From the IMG/VR virus record IMGVR_UViG_3300031999_007154, positions 1 through 26,410 of that record: 26,410 nucleotides of DNA; one strand, written 5' to 3'. This document shows positions 21,063 to 26,410 of the stretch, piece by piece. Below the pieces are notes generated by a model. It was given only the letters and a program-made list of their open reading frames with translations, was not told the origin of the DNA and did no database searches. A program made the translations under genes and the position numbers. The DNA is from a virus. Positions within the stretch are counted from its first letter, which is position 1. The number at the start of each line of letters is the position of its first letter.

Positions 21063-21122
21063 GCGTCTTCCAGTGCGCCTTCACTTGCGCCTACAGATGC
21101 GTCTACAGGCGCGTCTACACGC
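21063..21122. repeat. 12-bp iteron array upstream of the initiator-like gene
   Basis: Five consecutive 12-base units on the plus strand: GCGTCTTCCAGT, GCGCCTTCACTT, GCGCCTACAGAT, GCGTCTACAGGC and GCGTCTACACGC. The core is the inverse of the GTAGACGC core at 20628-20687, so the arrays face each other across the gene. It fills the gap between the primase stop and the initiator-like start and is not coding in either gene. Confidence 0.75.
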
Positions 21123-21123
21123 C

Positions 21124-21966
21124 TCAGCCCCGCCAGTGCTGCGCGTTGGCGATCGCGCAGTCCACCACCGCCCGCGTCGCGCCCGCCCGCACCCAGGCGC
21201 GAGCGTCCTTGCCTTGGAGCGGGCGGATGACCTTGGGCCGCCGGCCTGCCTCGGTGAGCGCCCGGGCGAGGCGATCGGCGCCGTCGATGCCGGGGTCATC
21301 GGCATCGGCCACAACCACCACGTCGCGGCGGCGAAGCGCGCGGACGGCCTCGATGACCATCTCGACAGCGCCGGTGCAGGAGGGGCGGCCGAGGGCGTCG
21401 TAGCCGAGGTCCAGGAGGGCCGCCGTGTCGGTCGGGCCTTCGCAGATGAGGAGCGGCCCGGCGCCCGCCAAGTCGCTCGGCCAGAACAGGCCGTTATGGC
21501 TGCCAGCGACGGCCCACTTCCTCCCGTCTTCAGCCCGCAGGCGGATGCCGATGACTTGGCGGGTGGCGTTGAACATCGGGAACGCCCACACGCCGGGCCG
21601 GTCGGAGACCACGGCTCCAAGGCGCTGGAGGCTTGGGGCCGAGACGCCCAGGATGTGAGCGAGCCAGCCGCGCTGGGCAGGCGCGGTGCGCCTGGCCCAC
21701 CGGTCAAGCAGCGCGTGCCAGTCCCGTTCAGGTTCCGGACTGGCGGGCACATACACGCGGCAAGGCGGCCGGGGCGGCGGTGGCACGGCGGCGGTGCGGT
21801 GCAGCCACCCGCCATTGCGGGTCGGGTGGTCGGACTTGACGCGCATGCAGCACACGAGCGTCCCGTCGGTGCTCACGCCGCACCAGTCGGGCTTCCCGCA
21901 GATGGCGCACGGGTGATGCCGCGTAACGCGCACCCACTCGCCCCTTGTCTCACACACCGCGGCCAT
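21124..21966 (-). CDS. Primase-like protein (zinc finger plus TOPRIM)
   Basis: A 280-residue protein that should make RNA primers at the phage origin. An N-terminal zinc finger (C20-C23 in HPCAICGKPDWC, C39/C40 in TLVCCMR) resembles the CHC2/primase finger. The C-terminal half holds a TOPRIM domain: LLICEGPTDTAALL with catalytic Glu 176, and VVVADADDPGIDGADRLARA with metal-binding Asp residues at 221-224. The middle DnaG-type catalytic subdomain is short, so it is smaller than bacterial DnaG and more like the phage and plasmid versions. ATG 21966 follows GGAGGTG and nearly touches the helicase stop. Confidence 0.88.
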   Translation of the reverse strand: MAAVCETRGEWVRVTRHHPCAICGKPDWCGVSTDGTLVCCMRVKSDHPTRNGGWLHRTAAVPPPPRPPCRVYVPASPEPERDWHALLDRWARRTAPAQRGWLAHILGVSAPSLQRLGAVVSDRPGVWAFPMFNATRQVIGIRLRAEDGRKWAVAGSHNGLFWPSDLAGAGPLLICEGPTDTAALLDLGYDALGRPSCTGAVEMVIEAVRALRRRDVVVVADADDPGIDGADRLARALTEAGRRPKVIRPLQGKDARAWVRAGATRAVVDCAIANAQHWRG

Positions 21967-21967
21967 G

Positions 21968-23620
21968 TCAGTACACCTCCACCGGCTCGGCAGGCTCAGG
22001 CCGGCGCCACCCGTTCTTCGCCAGGGCGTCGATGAGGCGGCTGGCCTCGGCGAACGGAACGTCCGTGGGATAGCCGTAGCGGGCGAGCAGGCGGGCCTGC
22101 TTGAAACTGCACTTCCGCTCTTCGTACCGGTGGATGATCTCCCCTACGAGTTGCTTGGCCTGCGTGAACGTCAGGCCCTTGGTGTCGACGCCGTTTCGCT
22201 CGAGGAGCGCGAGCATCTTCTCCGAGGGCTGGCGGCCGGTGTCCCACCCGCGCTCCCGCCACGGCTCGATGTGGAAGACCTCGAACGGGTCGACCACCTG
22301 GCTCGTGTAGCGGGCCTTGACGCGGATGGCGGCCCTGCGGGCCCGCTCGCGCTCCTCGGCCAGTTCGCGCTCGGCATCCACGAGGGCCTCCGCCATGTCG
22401 ACCGGCGCGGCGTTGGCGTCCTCCGCCGCTTTCCGGGCGCGATCGACGACCTCGTCGGAGTAGTTGCCGCCGAGGATGTCGGCGGTGGTGATGAGCTTGT
22501 GGCGACCGGAGTTGCCCACGAAATCGACGATTTCGCAGGCGGGTTTGGCGCTGGCAGCAATTGCCGCACGGCGGGCGTCGGCGGCCTCGGGGCCATCCAC
22601 CAGGCCCGGCAGCGGCCGCGTGCCCCGTCCCGCCATCTGCGCGTAGAGGGCCCGACTCTTGGTGGGCCGGGCCATGACGATGCACACGATGCCCGGCTCG
22701 TCGAAACCTTCAGTGGCCACCCCCACGTTGACGAGCATCTGAAACTTGCCGGCGGCGTAGTCGGCCAGCATCGCCCGGCGCTCGTCCTTTGGCGTCGTGC
22801 CGGTCACGAACCGGGCGCACTCGGTGCGATGGCGGTTGAAGATCTCGCACAACCGCTCGGCATGGGCGACCGAGGCCGCGAACACCAGCGTCTTGCGGCC
22901 GGCCGCCAGTTCAAGCGTCGGCGCGGCGACGGCGTGGAGCGTCTCCTCGTACTCCATCACCCGCGCGAGGTCGGCCCCATTCAGGTCACCAGCCGTGGTG
23001 CGGATGGACGAGTAGTCGAGGCCGTCCACGACCACGCTTCGCTGCTGGATTGGCACGAGCCAACCGTCATGGATGGCGTCGAGAAGTTCATAGTCGTAGG
23101 CCACCGAATCAAATATCTGGCCCAGGGCCTCCTCATCATGGCGGTCGGGGGTGGCAGTACATCCCAGGATTTTGAGGTCGGGGTTCTGGCCGTAGTGCTC
23201 GAGCACCCGCCGGTACGTCGGCGCCGTGGCATGGTGGGCCTCGTCGACCACCAGAAGCCCGAACTCGCGCGGATCGAACCGCTTCATCCGCGCGTCGCCG
23301 TTGCGCCCGGCGCACTGCGTCTGGATGGACGAGACGACCACGCGGGCCTTGCCGAACATCGCATGGTCGGCCCGCATCTCGGCCATCTCGATGTCGGGTT
23401 TCGCGCCCGTGACGGCCTCAATCTTGTCGGCCGCCTGGAAGATGAGTTCCTCACGGTGGGCCAGCACAAGCGCCCGTCCCGTGGGCATCCGGTTGATGAC
23501 GTGGGCGAAGGTGACCGTCTTGCCCGTGCCGGTGGGCTGGACGAGCAGCGTCGATCGCGCCGATCGCCACGCGTCAAAGATGCTGTCGACCGCAGATTGC
23601 TGGTACGGCCTGAGGATCAT
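21968..23620 (-). CDS. Superfamily 2 DEAH helicase
   Basis: A 550-residue helicase of the RecQ/Ssl2-like (ResIII/COG1061) type. Motif I is PTGTGKT at 29-35, motif II DEAH at 126-129, motif III TATPDRHD from 155; the second RecA-like domain has TLVFAASVAHAERL, VGVATEGFDEPGI and motif VI QMAGRGTRPLPG. The first residues RPYQQSAVDSI hold the Q-tip motif. The C-terminal 190 residues carry a helical domain with a KCSFKQARLLARYGYP segment, often seen in phage helicases of this class. ATG 23620 overlaps the ParB-like stop as ATGA. In phages with a primase and initiator but no DnaB-like protein, it probably serves as replicative or recombination helicase. Confidence 0.92.
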   Translation of the reverse strand: MILRPYQQSAVDSIFDAWRSARSTLLVQPTGTGKTVTFAHVINRMPTGRALVLAHREELIFQAADKIEAVTGAKPDIEMAEMRADHAMFGKARVVVSSIQTQCAGRNGDARMKRFDPREFGLLVVDEAHHATAPTYRRVLEHYGQNPDLKILGCTATPDRHDEEALGQIFDSVAYDYELLDAIHDGWLVPIQQRSVVVDGLDYSSIRTTAGDLNGADLARVMEYEETLHAVAAPTLELAAGRKTLVFAASVAHAERLCEIFNRHRTECARFVTGTTPKDERRAMLADYAAGKFQMLVNVGVATEGFDEPGIVCIVMARPTKSRALYAQMAGRGTRPLPGLVDGPEAADARRAAIAASAKPACEIVDFVGNSGRHKLITTADILGGNYSDEVVDRARKAAEDANAAPVDMAEALVDAERELAEERERARRAAIRVKARYTSQVVDPFEVFHIEPWRERGWDTGRQPSEKMLALLERNGVDTKGLTFTQAKQLVGEIIHRYEERKCSFKQARLLARYGYPTDVPFAEASRLIDALAKNGWRRPEPAEPVEVY

Positions 23621-24573
23621 GCCTTCAGTTCCTTGGGTGCACGGTCCCAGGCGAGTTCGCCGATCCAGCCGCGGCCGTGGCAGGCCTTGCACCCGGCGGC
23701 GCGACAGTACGGGCACGCGGCGTAGGGCAAGGCGGCCTTGAGCTGGTGGTAAACGCTGTTGCACTCGGCCTCGAAGCGGCTGGGGTTGATGTCGGCGAAG
23801 AGCAGGTCCTTGGCCTCAATGGCCTTCAGGACGGTCGTCTTGACCTTCGAGACAGCCGTCATCAGGTCCTGAATTTCGCGCCGGCGGCGGAAGGCCTCGG
23901 CCACGGCGCCCTCGATGGGGCGCCCAGTCTCGTCGGTGGCCGTCTCGGACACCGGTGCCTGCCCGCCGCTGGGCTTCTGCGGCATGTCCAGAGGGATGTC
24001 GTCGGGGTCCGGCGGGTCGGGCGACTCGGGCTTCGGCACCGCGGACTTGCCGATGCCGGCGGTGTTGATGGTCCGGCCGTCCCGGCCGGTGCGCTCCGCC
24101 GACTCCGAAACTTTCGGAGTCATCTCCGCCCGGTACTTCGCCACCATGCGGTCGCTGACCCCGACGTGTTCGGCAATCGCGCCGTCGCTCAGTCGGGGCT
24201 TGGCCGCCAGAGCCGCTTTCACGGCGCGGGCCTTGTCGTCGTTGCTGCGCCGCAGACCGTGGTCCTTGTTGGCGGCCAAGGACATCCAGAAGGCGTCATC
24301 GCGCGTGCCTTCCCACACCTCGGCCTGGATGGTCGTCTGCCCGGCTTCAATGGCTGCCTTGACGCGGTGGAAGCCGTCGGAGAGCCAGTGGTCGGTACCG
24401 TCGAAGTACACCTGCACCGGCGGGAAGTGGTCGCCTGCGCGCATCCGCTCGGCATACTCAGCGACCGTCTCGGGGTCGATGGTGGCGCGCGGCTGGGTGC
24501 CGCCGTCGAGGCGTATTGTGCCCAGCGGCAGGTCCTTAAGCGTCGGGAACGGTTCCGGGGTCTTGGCAGCCAT
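23617..24573 (-). CDS. ParB-like nuclease-domain protein with C-terminal zinc finger
   Basis: A 318-residue protein. A ParB N-terminal domain occupies 12-115 (LPLGTIRLDGGTQPRATIDP, the box SDGFHRVKAA at 65-74, and LAANKDHGLRRSNDDKARAV). A helix-turn-helix follows at about 135-160 (LSDGAIAEHVGVSDRMVAKY). A Pro-rich linker leads to a C-terminal segment with CPYCRAAGCKACHGRGW, a zinc-binding DnaJ-like pattern. Such proteins in phages act in DNA binding or partition-like regulation. Start 24573 has GAGGAGG eleven bases upstream. A second ParB-type domain occurs in the methyltransferase at 17592. Confidence 0.9.
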   Translation of the reverse strand: MAAKTPEPFPTLKDLPLGTIRLDGGTQPRATIDPETVAEYAERMRAGDHFPPVQVYFDGTDHWLSDGFHRVKAAIEAGQTTIQAEVWEGTRDDAFWMSLAANKDHGLRRSNDDKARAVKAALAAKPRLSDGAIAEHVGVSDRMVAKYRAEMTPKVSESAERTGRDGRTINTAGIGKSAVPKPESPDPPDPDDIPLDMPQKPSGGQAPVSETATDETGRPIEGAVAEAFRRRREIQDLMTAVSKVKTTVLKAIEAKDLLFADINPSRFEAECNSVYHQLKAALPYAACPYCRAAGCKACHGRGWIGELAWDRAPKELKA

Positions 24574-24589
24574 CGGATTGAGAGCCTCC

Positions 24590-24793
24590 TCATGAGCTAA
24601 GCGTTCGTGCCATCCGTTGCCGCATCTCCCGTGCGTGTGACTGCTCCATCTGGGCCTCGAACGCCTGGGCCGTCGCCGCCTCGGCCATGCGGCCCGCCGC
24701 CAGAAGGTCGGCCGCCAGAACGCCGACATCCTCCATGGCGCGCAGCACCCGCAAGTCGAGGGCCTCTTGGGCCTCCGGCAGCGTTCGAGTCAC
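24590..24793 (-). CDS. Small helical protein of unknown function
   Basis: A 67-residue, mostly helical, charged protein reading from GTG 24793: MTRTLPEAQEALDLRVLRAM, AAGRMAEAATAQAFEAQMEQ and an Arg-rich end. GAGAGG stands six bases before the GTG, which decides the start over the upstream one at 24835 inside the preceding gene. Function unknown. Confidence 0.55.
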   Translation of the reverse strand: MTRTLPEAQEALDLRVLRAMEDVGVLAADLLAAGRMAEAATAQAFEAQMEQSHAREMRQRMARTLSS

Positions 24794-24803
24794 GGACGGC
24801 CTC

Positions 24804-25292
24804 TCAGTAGGGAATGCTGTCCGGGTCCAAGTCATCTTCCGTCGCCGGGGGCTGCGCAGGGCAAGCGGCGGGCCGAGTGCGGATGGGCGTCACGTCGGCA
24901 TACTCCTTGCCGTCGCCGCCGCGCTTGTACTTGAGGTCCACGCGGAGGCGCCGGCCCACGATATTCGCCCGCGCGAACTCCTGGTTGACGAAGTCGCGCG
25001 GCAGGACGCCATCGGCCTTCATCCGCTTCATGTCGGCGCCGGCGGCCGAGAGGAGGCGCGCCAGCACCCACCCCGCCTTCTCCGACAGTGTCACCATCTG
25101 CGAGGCCTCGCGGCCCTCGCGGTCGATGAAGATGAGCATGATCTGCGGGTCGCCGTCGCGGCTCTTGAACGCGCCGCCCTTCTTCGAGCCGAAGAGCACC
25201 CGCCGGATTTCCACGTCGTGCGTGCCTGGCGGAATCCGCTCGGCATAGTCGCTCGCCGCCTGCGTGGATGCCTTCTCCCAGTCGAAAGCCAT
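24804..25292 (-). CDS. DUF669-like phage protein, probable ssDNA-binding partner
   Basis: A 162-residue protein starting MAFDWEKASTQAASDYAERI. The centre has beta-rich segments (THDVEIRRVLFGSKKGG, PQIMLIFIDREGREASQMVT, GRRLRVDLKYKR) and the C-terminus is acidic (EDDLDPDSIPY), as in many single-strand-binding proteins. It fits phage DUF669-like proteins, which usually sit beside a RecA/Sak4-like ATPase and act in recombination. That is the neighbour here, three bases upstream. Confidence 0.75.
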   Translation of the reverse strand: MAFDWEKASTQAASDYAERIPPGTHDVEIRRVLFGSKKGGAFKSRDGDPQIMLIFIDREGREASQMVTLSEKAGWVLARLLSAAGADMKRMKADGVLPRDFVNQEFARANIVGRRLRVDLKYKRGGDGKEYADVTPIRTRPAACPAQPPATEDDLDPDSIPY

Positions 25293-25295
25293 AGG

Positions 25296-26261
25296 TCATG
25301 CTCCTTTCGCAACGGTCTTTTCAATCTTGGCGACGATGCCGTTCACCTCGGCCTGCGTCAGGTCCGCGAGCGTTCGCACGTCCCGCCCCGTCTTGGCCGC
25401 GAAGTGGCTGCACCAGGCCGCCTGCTGCTGGTCGGTGAGATTGTGCTCGGCGATGAGGGCCTTGAGGCGCGAGAGGTCCGGGCCCGCCGGCGGCGTGGGC
25501 GTCGGCGGTTGCGGCGCCGGGGGCGCCGACGGCTTCGGCGATTCCGGCGCCGGCGTGGCCGGCGGCTTGGCCGGCGCTCCCTCGGCCAGCCACTCGGCCA
25601 GCGCCCGGCCGAACGCCTCGTCCGGCTTCTCGATGACCTTGTCCTGGAACTTCCCGGTGCGGTCCTTGATGACGGTGCCGACGTGCTCGGTCGAGAGTTC
25701 CAGCAAGAGGTCAAACTCGTATTCGCAGCCTTTTCCTTGCTCAGGCGCGAGGCCGATCCGCACGGGGCGCAGGCGGCCGGTCTTCTCGTCCGCCTGCTGG
25801 TTCCACTCGGTCTTCGAGCGCATCGTGGCGATGACATGGCCGGGCCAGTCGAGGATGCCGTCGATGAGCCGCCGCTGCTTCGGCGTTCCCTCGGACCACG
25901 CGGCCCACGTGTTGCCGCTGAAGCGGGCCTTGGCCAGCCGGTCGACTTCCTGGAGGAGTTCCTGCCAGGCGTGGGAGAGCGAGTCGATGACGAGGACGTC
26001 GTAACCCGCCTTTGCCGCCGCATCGAGCGTTGCCAGGTAGCCCTCGATGGTGCGGTCCGCCAGTTGGCAGGTGTCGAACCGGAACCGGTCGGCGTACTTC
26101 GAGGCGCTGCCGCGCTCGGTGTCGATGACGGCGGTGCGACCGCCGATGCCGGTGGCCATCCGCAGGGCGGAACAGGTCTTACCGCTGCCGGCGGGGCCGG
26201 TCAGCGCCGCCCTGAGTTTCGCCTGGGCCTTGGTGGCGGGGGTGAAAACAGGTTGAGGCAT
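25296..26261 (-). CDS. RecA-like/Sak4-type phage ATPase
   Basis: A 321-residue P-loop ATPase. Walker A is GPAGSGKT at 22-29, then RTAVIDTERGSASKYAD near 42-58, and Walker B DVLVIDSLSHAWQ near 88-100. VIATMRSKTEW further on fits the sensor region of Sak4/AAA_24-type recombinases, single-strand annealing or RecA-like proteins of phages. A Pro/Ala-rich linker (residues 230-265) leads to a small C-terminal domain with DLTQAEVNGIVAKIE. ATG 26261 has GGAG about seven bases before it; a TTG two codons earlier is less likely. Confidence 0.88.
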   Translation of the reverse strand: MPQPVFTPATKAQAKLRAALTGPAGSGKTCSALRMATGIGGRTAVIDTERGSASKYADRFRFDTCQLADRTIEGYLATLDAAAKAGYDVLVIDSLSHAWQELLQEVDRLAKARFSGNTWAAWSEGTPKQRRLIDGILDWPGHVIATMRSKTEWNQQADEKTGRLRPVRIGLAPEQGKGCEYEFDLLLELSTEHVGTVIKDRTGKFQDKVIEKPDEAFGRALAEWLAEGAPAKPPATPAPESPKPSAPPAPQPPTPTPPAGPDLSRLKALIAEHNLTDQQQAAWCSHFAAKTGRDVRTLADLTQAEVNGIVAKIEKTVAKGA

Positions 26262-26263
26262 GG

Positions 26264-26410
26264 TCAACTCCTCTCCAATGGCTTGATTCCCGGGGACAAT
26301 TGCTGCCTACCCAGTGCGCGTGTCACCCGCTTCTTGTGTGCCCGCATGCGCTCGTCATGCGCTGGGCACCGGTTGCCCTCCGGATGCGGCGACGGCTCGC
26401 CGTGGATGGC
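26264..26410 (-). CDS. C-terminal end of an unknown gene cut by the window edge
   Basis: A frame open from the right edge to a TGA at 26264 gives 48 residues: PHPEGNRCPAHDERMRAHKK, then RVTRALGRQQLSPGIKP. A CPAHDERM pattern could be half of a metal site, but too little is visible for a call. It stops three bases before the Sak4-like start, so it is likely the preceding gene of the same operon. Confidence 0.45.
   Translation of the reverse strand, partial: AIHGEPSPHPEGNRCPAHDERMRAHKKRVTRALGRQQLSPGIKPLERS

Noticed and set aside
20628-21122. Possible CRISPR array
   Set aside because: Units are 12 bases without separate spacers and lie in and before a replication gene, so they are iterons.
21965-23725. 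Plus-strand ORF of 586 codons opposite the helicase
   Set aside because: The helicase on the minus strand has all SF2 motifs; the opposite frame is a codon-bias artefact.

Overview
The window is a GC-rich stretch of a tailed-phage (prophage-like) genome, transcribed almost entirely from the minus strand, so genes run from right to left. A separate nine-gene metabolic operon, less GC-rich, sits between the packaging genes and the head genes. Hand counts of two sample lines give 31/60 G+C at 4261-4320 in the operon and 43/60 at 12361-12420 in the phage part. The host cannot be fixed from sequence alone. The gene styles (lambda-type portal, GpA-type terminase, ParB-methylase fusion, HARE-HTH protein, many small zinc-ribbon ORFs) suggest a prophage of a GC-rich environmental bacterium. 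A planctomycete-like host is only a weak impression.

Right part, 26410 to 19903, is the replication and recombination module: a RecA/Sak4-like ATPase, a DUF669-like protein, a ParB-like protein, an SF2 helicase, a zinc-finger/TOPRIM primase-like protein, a replication-initiator-like protein and a RusA resolvase. Two arrays of 12-bp iterons in opposite orientation lie just upstream of the initiator-like gene and inside its 3' end. The inner array lies beside a polypyrimidine and AT-rich stretch, an arrangement like the lambda ori inside gene O.

Next, 19762 to 15210, come a Mom-like DNA-modification enzyme, a ParB-DNA methyltransferase fusion, a possible small terminase subunit and the large terminase. 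From 15213 to 12026 there is a string of small accessory genes, each with a good Shine-Dalgarno site: a zinc ribbon, several unknowns and a HARE-HTH protein. The leaders of two of them share a long imperfect repeat. A frameshifted zinc-ribbon remnant ends this part near 11800.

The island, 11634 to 3272, has one recognisable promoter with three tandem GGATAGAAAGAA repeats against its -35 box. Nine closely packed genes follow: a D-hydantoinase/dihydropyrimidinase-type amidohydrolase, an N-carbamoylsarcosine-amidase-type cysteine hydrolase, a UbiU-like U32 protein, an unknown 421-aa protein, a small membrane protein, an NMT1/SsuA-type substrate-binding protein, a UbiV-like U32 protein, an ABC ATPase and an ABC permease. 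The two U32 proteins keep the four-cysteine patterns known for the [4Fe-4S] clusters of E. coli UbiU and UbiV. The operon therefore pairs an ABC importer, cyclic-amide ring opening, carbamoyl hydrolysis and a candidate oxygen-independent hydroxylase. I know of no described pathway with this combination, and it is the most interesting part of the window.

The left part, 3271 to 1, returns to phage: a gene remnant, a degenerate tandem duplication of two small head-module genes, the portal gene and the start of the prohead protease.
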